From: Hymenopus coronatus
Taxonomy: Eukaryota; Arthropoda; Insecta; Mantodea; Hymenopodidae
Direction: 5' to 3'
NCBI GenBank assembly: GCA_030762935.1
Contig: CM060900.1
Span: 386,408,132-386,472,131 of the forward strand
Length of the DNA stretch: 64,000 bases
How positions within the stretch are numbered: position 1 is the first letter of the stretch; the number at the start of each line of letters is the position of its first letter. Shown here one piece after another: positions 43,904 to 54,977 of the stretch. Under the pieces are notes generated by a model. The model had not been told where the DNA came from. It searched no databases and was given only the letters and a program-made list of their open reading frames with translations. The position numbers and the translations under genes were made by a program.

Positions 43904-44096
43904 GGTTTAATTGTTTTTTCAACAAGCCGTATGTAGGACAGGTGGTGTTGGGAGTTAGTCAGTTGAGAAATTCAATGCTGTGCCGGCATATTGCCATGGT
44001 AGCTCAGGGGAAGAGCAACCGGCTATAGAATGGAAATCCGTGAATCAAATCCCGGCTATGGTATTGATTTTTTCAGTCTGACTCTACCTATCCAAG
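43904..44096 (+). mobile_element. Palindromic tRNA-SINE with target duplication
   Basis: Left arm AACAAGCCGTATGTAGGACA, then GAGTTAGTCAGTTGAGAAAT and TCAATGC; core GCCATGGTAGCTCAGGGGAA, GAGCAACCGGCTATAGAATG and GTGAATCAAATCCCGGCTAT, a good tRNA-like A box and B box; right arm GTATTGATTTTTTCAGTCTG through ACTCTACCTATCCAA, truncated at its outer end. ATTATTCAAATT before (43892-43903) and ATTATTCAAAATT after (44097-44109) look like a target-site duplication of 10-12 bp, which favours retroposition over a cut-and-paste MITE. Confidence 0.8.
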
Positions 44097-44109
44097 ATTA
44101 TTCAAAATT

Positions 44110-44711
44110 TGAATGAAGAGGGCTTCATAGAATATTGTAAGAAAATGCAACCTATATATTTTATTTATCATTTATAAGTTTATATACATCCACAACATAA
44201 AAAATGCTCTGGTGATAAAACATCTTGGCGATTTTTTAATGAATCGAAAGCAAAAGACAGGCCAATCCCACCACATCACAGTTCGGCATCAAAGACTCAC
44301 TGAGCGGTGAGGTAATGAAAAAACTTAATTCTTTTGTATGCTTGACTGACCAACGAAACGTTGGTATACTTCAGAGATACTCCAAAATACAAACGAGGCT
44401 CTTTACAGCACAAATTGGTCCAATTGTCCCAAAAACGATTCTGTTTCAAGAAACAAAATGGAAATAGATGTTACAACGGCAGGGAGTGAGTTTAATATGT
44501 GGTGCATAGGAAGTGGAAAACTAAAGGAAGAGATCACCAATCTTAAATTCATTTCATTTAGTTAGAGGATATAAAAAACTAGAGATGATCTTCCCAATCA
44601 GTAACAAAGGCACTATGCCTCTCCAAAATGTAAGCGCAGCATAGAAAAAAAAAAAAAAGGATGAGGGTACCTCTTATAAAGCTGGACAATTTTAGCTGAA
44701 TTCGAGTTATA

Positions 44712-44761
<50 letters not shown>

Positions 44762-45906
44762 ATGTACCGTTACAAAACGTTAACGTGAATTTTCTCACCT
44801 TTAATACTATTATTTTTTTAAATCTCCATTTAAAAATGTTTTAAAATTTACCATTCTGTTTTAAAAGAAAATCCTACTCACATTGGCGCCAAAACTTAAC
44901 TTCAAGTATAAAGGAACAAGGAGTGAAGTTTTGATTACAATCGGTCAAAAACCGAAAACCGCTCTTTTATGACAAATAGATGTTTGAACCTTTCCGTATC
45001 TATAGAGAACAAACATTTACTTTGCCCCCTTCCGTTACTTCGGGCTCTAGAGCTATTTAATATACCTGTTTCCTAGCATACTATTTTATAAAACAGCGTT
45101 TTTTTCAAAATGATGATCATTTTCAGAACATTCAAAGTGCTCCACGCATCTCAGTTTTTGGTTCAATACAAGCAAACTTTCCCAGAATGTTCAGAAACAT
45201 CTATTCTAATATTACAAGTGACTAAAGTATACAAATAGTACTTTTTTAAAAAGTAAAATATTTTATAAAAATATTAATTTTAGAAATTAAAATTACTAAC
45301 TTTTTAAATGTTATCAAAGTTCAATCAAAGTTATCACCGTGTGCCCCAAAGCTTCATACTACTCAAAGAATACCAACCTATTTTATTAAACTTTTAGGTG
45401 TGTGGGATCTTATAACTAAACAATATGTTTACATAATAGAATTTAAGAAATAATTTATTTCTTGCAAAAAGTGTATCCAATTAGTAGCATTTTCAGAAAT
45501 AGCTATAAAGAAAAACACACATTTGAAATTTCACACTCTTAAACGAAACCTCAAAAAAAGAATTATATCGAAACTTCTTTACCTCCCAAATAAAATACAA
45601 TACCTAGCAAGTTTCGAGGAAAAGAAATATTAAAAGTGTAGAGGTTTCTTTAAACTAGTATCTATCATAGTTCTCTCTTAAACTTGTCAAGATTTAAAAA
45701 AGGATTTACATAATAAAGTTATTTCCTAATTAGGTAAAAAACGTATCCACAAGAGCAATACCGAATTCTGAGGATTTTATGTCAGTTTTTTTGTACTCAG
45801 AATAATAATTCAATGGCTTATAGGACCGTTACTTCAATAAAAATGCAGTCTTGGACAAGTAGGCTATTGAAAATGTATGACCGAAGACACTGTGTAAGGT
45901 GTAAAA
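44110..45906. other. No recognised feature apart from a CA repeat
   Basis: AT-rich; no element, gene or open frame that I can support. Confidence 0.45.
44714..44757 (+). repeat. (CA)n microsatellite
   Basis: About twenty-one CA units followed by ATATATA. Confidence 0.95.
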
Positions 45907-46815
45907 AAAATCTCTGAGGTGTTCCATTCACATATATTTTTCTAGCTGTTCCAAATACAAAATATTCGTAAAAAACATTACTCTTTTATCTACACAATGC
46001 TAATCGAGATAAATATTAGCATAATTGGTCTTATTACTTGCTTCCTTTTAAGTAGAAATGAAGTAAGGGAGAACATTAGCCTAAAGTGATAGTCAAATCC
46101 TTTAAAAGTTCGTCGCTATGTGAAACAATTGAAGTTCGGCTCGCTATTTATTGTGCCGTTTGAGAAAAATATAGGCATTTTAAAGCTGAAACCAATAATA
46201 AATAATGTATTAGAAACGGCCAATTCTACAAAAAATAAAGCAAAAACAAAAAAGAGTATATGATATGAATTATCTGTTTTACCAATATCGACATTTTTTG
46301 TGTTGTAAGCTTTAGTCTATCTCTCAGGTTTACCAGTTATGCAAAATTTAGGAAAATTCATCCAGAATAAAGAGGTCTTCAGATGTTATTCCCAGAAAAT
46401 TCAAGATACATCTATGTATTATTTGTGATGTAAATATCTTTAATATATGAATATTTTAATCAAAATTGTTAGGGACATTTTTTGAGAAAAGCAAACTTTT
46501 CGAAATTTTTTCCATGTAAAGGGTACTTGGGTGTAGGGGCATTTTCTTGAAAATCTTCGTGTCGCATCCTTGGGAGATACTAAACAAAACGCACCTAGTT
46601 TGGTATTTAATGGACCTTTCGTTTTGAGCTATGCTGTCTAAGACACACTCACATATACACACACACACCTGTGTCTAAAAATACCTTTTTGGGATTCAGG
46701 AGACCTCAAAACTTATATTTCCTGTGGAATCTCTACATCGAATTTTTAGGTGGAATACAATACCTTCTCTATCCACTTTGTAATTATACATACGGGCTAG
46801 AGAAAGTAAAAAAAT
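45907..46815 (-). repeat. R1 dispersed repeat, near full-length
   Basis: From TCTCTGAGGTGTTCCATTCA and TTTCTAGCTGTTCC through GCTAATCGAGATAAATATTAG, AAAGTGATAGTCAAATCC, GTCTATCTCTCAGGTTTACC, GGCATTTTCTTGAAAATCTT and ATATTTCCTGTGGAATCTCT to ACGGGCTAGAGAAAGTAAAA. It shows the sharpest copy of the CTAGAGAAAG terminus. Confidence 0.88.
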
Positions 46816-47131
46816 GATAGGAAGGCGTATATTTGAATTACATTTATTTTGGACGCATACAAAAAAAATTGTATGACCCTTTTTGGTCTGCCTATTTGTT
46901 CTGTATATATGCTTTGAGGCTTAGGCGGGTATTCAGGAAGTGATGAACCAATGCCCAGAATTCGAAGTATTAAAGGTACTCATTAAGATTAAGCGAGTTT
47001 AGCTCAGTAAAATCTCAGCTTGGTAGCTTAGCTTAACCGTATTTAAAGCTTAAAGACACCATAACATTTATCTGGCCAAGAAATTGGAAATGCAGGCTAA
47101 AGAACTATGCTATGCACCTTTAGTTCCTTTA
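46816..47131. other. No recognised feature
   Basis: Short spacer between two R1 copies in the same orientation. Confidence 0.4.
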
Positions 47132-47882
47132 AAAAATCTAATATGCTGCATTCACATGGGTTTGTCTATCTGTTATGTAAACCTATTCTTACAAAGCAAC
47201 ATTCTTTTATCTACCACTAATCGAGTTAAACATTATCCAGAAAATATCTTAATTACATGCTTCCATATAAGTAGAGGGGAACTAAGGGAATACACTAGAC
47301 CAGAAGTAGTCAAATTTTTTAAAAATGTCGCTATGCGATTGACATTGAAATTCGGTTATCTTTATATGGCCAGGAGTAAAACAAAATATACACGAATAAC
47401 GACCTATTGTTTGAGTAAAATATAATTTAAATTGAAGCCAATAATAAAGAATATCTCCGAAATGGTTAGCTTAAAATAAAAAAGTGTAGAATATAAATTG
47501 TGTATTTTGACAAGATCTAACTTTTTGGTTTCGTACGGTGTACAATTTATGCAAAACACATTCACAATGAATAGGAATTTTTAGGCTATTGTCAGAAAAT
47601 TCAAGATATACATTTTATTTAATATAGGTACTTTCATCAACATTCTTAGAGCAGTTTTTGAGAAAATGGAAAATTTAAAAAATCGTCCATGGTAAGAATA
47701 GTTGGGGCGATTTTCCTGAAAAGCTGCATGTCACATCCTTGGCAATTATTGAAATGAAATTCCAAGTGTGGTATTTAACGGACTCTTCGTTTTTGAGATA
47801 TACTGTCCGCGCGCAGCACACACATTCTCTGCATTCAGGGGACAGCAAAACGCGTATTCCGGGAAAATCGTTGTATCCAATT
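47132..47882 (-). repeat. R1 dispersed repeat, one end diverged
   Basis: From AAATCTAATATGCTGCATTC and ACATGGGTTTGTCTATCTG through CTAATCGAGTTAAACATTA, AAGTAGAGGGGAACTAAGG, GTTTTTGAGATATACTGTCC to CGCGTATTCCGGGAAAATCG. The CTAGAGAAAG terminus is absent. The 113-codon + frame over it (47084-47425) is not shared by other copies. Confidence 0.8.
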
Positions 47883-48304
47883 TACATTGTTTACAGATTG
47901 TTGATACAGATGTTATAAAAGCAAACTCAGCAGAGATTAAAAGGGATTATTCAAGCCATATATTTTAGGGAATTAGGAAAAAAACACCCCTTCCAAATCT
48001 ATTAATACTGAAGTTACTAACAGGAATTTTACAGAATTTTATTTCTAGTTTTTACATAATACTTATTTGCTGATTATGGATACGCTATATCGGAATTTGA
48101 TAGTTATTCGGCTGAAGGAGGAAATTTCTATTTAAGCCTTTCCAACATGTGTTATTTGTACACCTACACTGCAATGGCGCAACATTACTCCGTTTTAGAG
48201 TTTTCCGCTTGTTTAATTTATAAATTCAAGGATTGCCACTCTCATACAATGGCAATGAATCAAGTCAGAAAACAGGCATTTTATGCATTAAAGGATTATA
48301 ATAA
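47883..48304. other. No recognised feature
   Basis: AT-rich; a + frame at 48147-48386 (79 codons) runs into the next transposon and has no family resemblance. Confidence 0.4.
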
Positions 48305-48744
48305 CAGTAGAACCCCGATTAACATTATAATAGAGGGAGCGGGTTTGACGGTTAACCGAAAACTACGGATAATCCATCATAATTAATACAAACGGTCGGT
48401 TTAATAAGCAATTAGACAACTCAATCTCAGTGTCACATTTCTGGTATACTTAGAAAATGTTTATAAATGGGGACTTTTGTTCCGTAAAATCAATACAAGT
48501 ATGCACGCTGCTCACTGACAATCTTTTCTCGTCAATTTTGTAGCATATCGCTAAGAATACTATGCTCCATATTATCATTTTCTTGCATTACCCGTCATTT
48601 TATACTAAGCCGTATATGAAGAAGCTTGTATCTCGTAGGGGCACTCTCATTCTATAACAAAACAAAAATAAATAAACAAGTAAATCATGATGGCGATAAT
48701 ATATTTCACAATTATCCAAAGAACGGCAAATCCAGGTTTTACTG
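48305..48744. mobile_element. Tigger/pogo-type non-autonomous element (MITE)
   Basis: The left end CAGTAGAACCCCGATTAAC, followed by GGAGCGGGTTTGACGGTTAA and CGAAAACTACGGATAATCC, is the classic Tigger/pogo terminal sequence ('CAGTAGAACCCCGATTATCCG'). The right end, reverse complemented, reads CAGTAAAACCTGGATTTGCC with GGATAATTGTG inside. TA follows at the right edge. About 440 bp, no transposase. Tigger elements belong to the Tc1/mariner superfamily and insert at TA. Confidence 0.8.
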
Positions 48745-50079
48745 TATTACGCTCTTGCACGTCTTAGCACTTAAATTGAATTAATTCGCCCAGGATAAGG
48801 AACACATGTACAATTGTTTTTCAACAAACAATAGCATTGTTGACGCCCACTAACATAACCCGTGTTTAATAATAGTAACATCTAATGTGAGTATTTCCGT
48901 TTTAAAAGTTTGGTAAACATACTCTGTCCTGTTTTTATACTCCCTAAATCAGACTGTTGCTTTTATTTAGTCAGCTAGAATCCCATTCTAGGAATGTGTT
49001 GTTTTATATGTAGATGAATGAACGATGTAACACAATAAAGTTATGCTGATGATATTCTCTGGAGGACCACGCTGGAAGTTACTGACAAGTCGAAACTCGC
49101 TGCTTGTTTTACTTATGATGATAATATTTTTAACCTTGAAACAGGTTTTGGCGAGAATTATGATTTCATTAGCGTACACATGCAGCGGAATTTAAAGCTA
49201 AATCTGCCTTTGGTAATTGAATAATAAAATATGAACCAAAGGATAAAGAAAAGAATAAGGGCATCAGTATACCTTTCTATAGGTCAGGAAAGCTTAAACC
49301 TTTTATCCGAGATCATTGTCTTTATCAGGCCAAGTAATCGTCCATGCAAGAAGCTATAGATCACATTTTTGTTCAGAACATCATGCTTGGTTGCATACAA
49401 AGAAAGCGGATGGCAGAATTAATAGCCGGCCCACGAACCCAGTAATTCCCTTGGGCATGATTATTTTCCCGTCCCATACCGTGGCAATGTCAGGGATTGA
49501 TTCCACGCCCCCCTTTCCTTGTGGTTTGAAGATGTGTTATCGTAAATGTCCAGGAAATGAGGGCCATGTACGGCTCAATGATCGCTTAATAAATGACCAT
49601 ACGGGATAATGTGAAGCTTGCATATCATTACTGTTTATCGTTATGTGAAATATTTTTCTTATCGGGTCATTCAACCGGTCATAAATCTGTGAACCATGAA
49701 AATTTGATGTGACACTTAAGTCAATGTCCTCCATAGGTAAACCGTTAGGTACATTCGTGAGACTGAATGATACCTCGTTCTTCTTCAGGCTCACAGTTCA
49801 TGAGAAGCAAAAACTTCAAGTGGCGCACACTTCTTAAATGTCTTGAGCATACTTAACGCGGCCTGTTTGCTATACGGTTGGCTAATGACCGCAGAAAGTC
49901 AGGCAATGCGATTTTCTGTGCAAAACATGTTTTTGGTATTATTGCTTGTTTGTTTTTCTGCTTATTTTATTTCATAGGAAATTTAGCCAGCACTCACTAT
50001 TACTCAGTACCGGCAGTGCAAAGCACTGTAGAGCGTTAGAATTAATTCCTGTTAATACAACTGTATATTGTGAAAAAAA
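48745..50079. other. No supported feature
   Basis: Around 49310-49800 both strands are open for 85-97 codons over GC-balanced DNA, but the translations are unfamiliar and no splice sites or repeat copies support them. Confidence 0.4.
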
Positions 50080-50578
50080 TATACAGGATGGATGGGAAAT
50101 ACTGCTACAGACAGAAGGAGGTGAGGGAATGGATGTAATTGAACAAAAACTTCTAATAACTTTTTATAATTATATACCGCGTTTAAAAGTAGGAGTATTG
50201 GGTAACTTTGCGCAAATTTTTGATTGAGTAGTCTGCTACTAATGCATGTGCCTTGAATTATTCTAACGCTCTATAAAAACCATGTACGTTAAGTTAACCA
50301 TCCGTCAAATTCGGATGCTTTGTCGCTGGCACGCGATACATCAGAACATTTCACAAAAACGTGAGGTTATTCACTTGAATTCTACATTTTCTTGTATTTT
50401 TTTTTTATTTGACATGTTTATAATCCTAAATTTTTGGCTTAAAAGACCTTAAAAGATAAAAAATGGTAAATAATTTCTAGGTATATTTCAGTTCTTTAAT
50501 ATTATACGTTCTTGTTATTCAAAATAAGACGAATGAGCTCTTAAGTTGTGCAGAATTATTTCATTTCCATCCTGTATA
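50080..50578. mobile_element. MITE with TATACAGGATGG inverted ends
   Basis: Left TATACAGGATGGATGGGAAAT (50080-50100) and right, reverse complemented, TATACAGGATGGAAATGAAAT. The ends match over about 15 of 21 bases and TA lies at both borders, as in mariner-like MITEs. About 500 bp; an open + frame inside (to 50227) has no transposase motif. Confidence 0.65.
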
Positions 50579-51790
50579 TTTACAGGGACTGTAAAATTTC
50601 CTTATCCCCTGTTCCAATTGAAAGTGTAAAAAAACATCTCATAATTGATCACACAAACTGAACAGGGTTTACATTACGTACCTACAATAAAAGCAAAAAG
50701 GTCAATAATTATCGGTCCGCAAGCGTCTGTTTGCAAGATTATTAGGGATGTCTGGTTTCAAGTCCCCATTGACTCTATATAAAACATCTTCTATTAAGTC
50801 CAAAATTAATTTAAAATGTAATTTTTGGTTAAAATTTTACATTAAGTTTTGTCCAATTAACATGGAATTTTAATACAACTTTATGTTGCATTTCAATATT
50901 ACTTTAGAATTAACCCATTAAGGGAGGTGTTCAAATGTAGTCCATGTATCTGAAGACAAGACGGAAGGTACTCATTGAAGTGGATTTCAAATTTTGAACA
51001 TACCGGGAGCATTTGGAAATTGTTGAGCATGCACGACTCTAAGCTAAAATTTCTTAAAAGATGTCAACGGGATTTGAGGTTACCCCAGACACAAAAACCT
51101 AGGATTTAGTTATGTGATCTTGTACAAGATGTAGGTCCGCCCAAATCTATCCATCCTGTATCATATTTGAGCGTTACACGTGTCACAGTAACATGTGCCG
51201 GTTATCCATCATCATAGATGTACCATATACTCTGATGTTGCTCAAGGGTAACATCCTAAAGCAATCTTGGAAGGTGCTGCCGCAGAAATCTCCATCCATT
51301 TAGTTTTCTTGGAAGAAAGTGTGATCAACTGAGGCGATGACCTAATACCTCTAATCACATGCTCAAGGAGAAACTTTGCTGATGTAGTGCCTCTTGAACA
51401 GCGAGCCGGTTTATTTTGCACCAAAATGAGAATTATTGTAATAAAAATGTCATCACGCATGAACTCTACTACGCCTGTAAATAAAATTTAATTCTCAAAC
51501 GAATGTTGACTACAAACTGTTGTTACATCCATCGGCAAAAGACCACTCTAGTGTTAAATGTTTTACTGCTGAGATATTGAAGTTATTGGAGTCAATTGAG
51601 ATGTAAATCTCCATATGCTATTTTGGCTTAGTGCAGTCTCATGCATGGCAATTGTTCTGTCAATATTTCTAGAGACTTGTACTGCTTCCAAAACCATATT
51701 TATACTCAATCTCAGGAGCAGTGTGTTCAGGCCTCCCTGCTCCTCTATCATGTGCGAAGTTCTCCTGTTATTTAGAGCGCTGATGGACTC
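50579..51790. other. Unassigned; contains another transposon end
   Basis: CTATCCATCCTGTATCATAT at 51148-51167 is the reverse of an ATACAGGATGGATAG terminus like that at 50080, so roughly 50940-51161 is probably the end of a related element. Its partner was not found. Minus frames at 51460-51242 and 51751-51563 are unidentified. Confidence 0.4.
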
Positions 51791-52449
51791 CTGGGTCCTG
51801 TGTCACAATGTTTACAAGCTTTGTTAATCGTAAACTATATTTGTAATTTGTAAAAATCTGTTTCTCAATGAGTATTTGTAGTGTTGAACTTTACAAACAA
51901 ATTAAATGTTTACAAATGAAATTTTATACAATTTACAAGTGTTTATTTTTCACAATCAAACAGTAATCCTACACATCTGTAATTTGTGTTTTTAAAGTAA
52001 GTCTTTTACCTAAAATAGCTTAATGCCCGTAGATTAACCAAATTTCAACATTTGTGATAAAATATTGTATAGAAACGTATACAATTATGTATACACCGCA
52101 ATATATATGAAAACTGCATGAAATACAATTTAGTAGCAGTTGCAGTGATTTATTTCAGATTTAAAGAACACACTTAAAACTTATCGATTGTGCTAGGTAA
52201 ATGGAAGCATAGCTTAGTTCTTTAGTATTTTTTGCAACACATGGGTCGACGCAATTTGAAGCGGGGATATGAGAATGTGCATAAATTTTACTTCTGTAAA
52301 TTTAATAGCTGGATTTCTAAGGTCCCTCAAACTTTACAAGTTAACAAACCTTTATTGTGAAACAGAATTTGCAAGCATTGATGGTCTTTTCCTTGTTGCT
52401 TGTAAATTGTTAATGTGTAAATTGTAAATGTTGTGAAACAGACCCCTGG
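51791..52449. mobile_element. TIR element, non-coding (about 660 bp)
   Basis: Left end CTGGGTCCTGTGTCACAATG then TTTACAA; right end, reverse complemented, CCAGGGGTCTGTTTCACAAC then ATTTACAA. The interior repeats many TTTACAAATT and TTGTAAATT units in both orientations. No transposase. The superfamily is uncertain; 8-bp duplications expected for hAT were not clear. Confidence 0.6.
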
Positions 52450-53944
52450 TGTTCCCTTTAAGGTGTATCTTCGATCAGTATATGTGTTTTGGTACAAGCT
52501 TGCAGTCTCCCATGCAGTCATTAGACCTGTCTTACATGAAATGCGTGTCCGCATATTCTGCATTGCTTAATGTTTCATCCTGATTACAATATAGCACACT
52601 GGCTATCCTCACCAGGTGTCTGTGTACTGATATCTGTCCTTTAGTTTCCGTTATATAAATAAATCGAAACTTCTCGGCAATCTACAGTTCTGAAAACAAA
52701 GAACACAATTAGGAGGGATTCATGCAAAGAGTAAAGCATACCATGTTGAAAACAATAAAGTCACTGGCGGCTCGTAGTCGTACATTTGCAGCTGTCTCGC
52801 AGCTTGTTTGCGGAGCGATGTTTGCTGGGAGTGTGCTGTCAACCCTAACGATTTGCATTGTCAATCATTATACAACCTGTATATGAAAATACAGTAGTCT
52901 CATTGTCTCTTGAGGTCTCTCCGTAGACCACAACCGAATTAGTGAGCCCCCTCACCCTTCCCAACTCCCTCATGACTGTGATTGTGTCCACCGGCTTCTA
53001 ACAACATTCAATGTATAATATAGGGTATACTACTTAGGAAATATATTTTAACCAGCGAGCAATAAGAGTGTGATCATCTTGCATAGAGTGCTCAAACTAG
53101 ATGTGTTGTCTTCCATCACTCACTACGTTACACCCAGGCATAGGAATTTCCAATCATTAATGTCAGGACGAAAGGGAATGACGTTGAAATCTTAGTTACT
53201 TACGTAGTGAGTTGCAAATAAAAATGCACCCCATCCCTCTATTAGCGTTTTGGGGCAGCTCTCATTCGTCAGACTGTGTTTTAGCTGCCGTCAGTGACTC
53301 TTAGTAGCTATTGTGTACGTTCTTTGAATTGACAATGGTTTGAGAGTAGCTAACTTGAAACCAATTCGTTAAGAATTGCTATGTCTGATTATAACACTTT
53401 GATGCCACTAACTTCGATTTTCATGCATGGTTAATTGTGATTAAATTCTTAAGTGAATGCAAACTACATATTTCAAAATGTAATACTCTGCTTCATTTTC
53501 CTAAAGGTTCTAGAAATCATACAATTACTACACTTTATTAGTAATACACTATATGTTTTATTTATTTCGTTATTTATTTACAACAGCCACTAAGGGTTTT
53601 AGAGTTAAAGGTGTTTGTTTCTTATACATTTAATCGGTTATTAAACATGACAATCTATGTGATTCGTGTTATCAGGAATAAAAGTAAATGATTAACTGTG
53701 CGTGATTTGCGTAACAGAGGGACCTATTCATTATAAATCCAAGATATATTATTCAGAGGTAGTTTATATTATAACCCTACAATGGGCTACAAAGTGCAAT
53801 GCAATACATATATTAAGTAATTTTATTTTGCATTTATGTGTATGGCACTCTATTCGCAAATTAAAATTCCTCTTAGGAAGATAGAGGATAAAACTTACTT
53901 TCATGTTCTTAGATATAAACGTTAAAGTTACGCGCTGAAAATAG
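52450..53944. other. No recognised feature
   Basis: 52760-53000 and 53218-53320 are more GC-balanced than the surroundings, but no gene, RNA or repeat family could be assigned. Confidence 0.4.
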
Positions 53945-54832
53945 TGGCTATTTTTACTTTCTCTAGCCCCGCATGTACAATGTACATAGTGGATAAAGAA
54001 GGTATGCATTCCACACAAAACTGTAATGTCGAGATTATACCGAAAATAATTGTTTTGGGCTCCCTTGAGTCCGAAAATTGCATTTTTAGAAAACGGTCTG
54101 TGTGTGAGTGTGTGCGGTGGACATCATAGCTCAAAAACGAAAAGACTGTTAAATATCAAACTTGGTATTCGGGTTTACTATCTTGCAAGGATGTGATACG
54201 AAGATTTTCTAGAAAATTCCTCTAACACAAACTAAATGGAAAAAAATTCGAAAATTTTGATTTTCTCCAAAATGGTTCTAACGATTTTATTTATAAAAGA
54301 TATTTACATCCCAAATAAAATCCTTATCTTGAATTTTCTGAATTTAAAGACCTTTTTATTATGGAGAATTTTGCCGAATTTTGCTTAACTGATGAACCAT
54401 AAGCGATTGACAAAAACTTACTGCACAAAACATGTAGATCTCGTCAAAACACACAATTTATGTGCTTTACATTTTGGTTGCGAGGGATAATCGTTCCTGA
54501 GATATTCCTTGTTATTGGTTTCAATTGTAGAGTACTTATACTTTTTTCAGACAGGAGATACTTTTTCTTTTGTTCTACTCCGGGCCAAGCAAGAAGCCAT
54601 TTGCAATGACAATCGCATAACGACAGCTTTTAAAACAGTTAGCTATTACTTTAGCCTAGTATATTTATTTAGTTCCCTTCTACTTATAGGGAACTAAGTA
54701 ATAAAGACCATTCTGCTAATACTTATCTCGATTAGTATGACATAGAAAGAAGAGTAATCTTTTGTAAGAAATGTTTTTGTAGAACAGCTAGAGAAAGACA
54801 TGTGAGTGTAACACATCAGATTTTTATCAGGT
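53945..54832 (+). repeat. R1 dispersed repeat, near full-length, + orientation
   Basis: From TTTTTACTTTCTCTAGCCCC and GCATGTACAATGTACATAGT through the GTGTGTGAGTGTGTGCGGTG segment, AACTTGGTATTCGGGTTTAC, TAACGATTTTATTTATAAAA, ACAGGAGATACTTTTTCTTT and CTAGAGAAAGACATGTGAGT to GTAACACATCAGATTTTT. It shows both termini in one copy and so defines the family ends. Confidence 0.9.
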
Positions 54833-54906
54833 TTTTTTTTCTTTGGCCATATGATAATACTCTAAAAAGGGTAAGTAATTTACAGACTATGTGCTCTCTC
54901 TCTCGC

Positions 54907-54909
54907 TCA

Positions 54910-54976
<67 letters not shown>
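54907..54976 (+). repeat. (CA)n microsatellite
   Basis: About 34 CA units, nearly uninterrupted, the longest in the window. Confidence 0.95.

Positions 54977-54977
<1 letters not shown>

Noticed and set aside
46785..46805. R1 as a Helitron with a CTAG 3' end behind a hairpin
   Set aside because: The conserved sequence continues past CTAG (AGAGAAAGTAAAA) in several copies and there is an inverted match between the two ends, which Helitrons lack.
47084..47425. 113-codon + frame
   Set aside because: It overlaps an R1 copy on the opposite strand and is not conserved in the other R1 copies.
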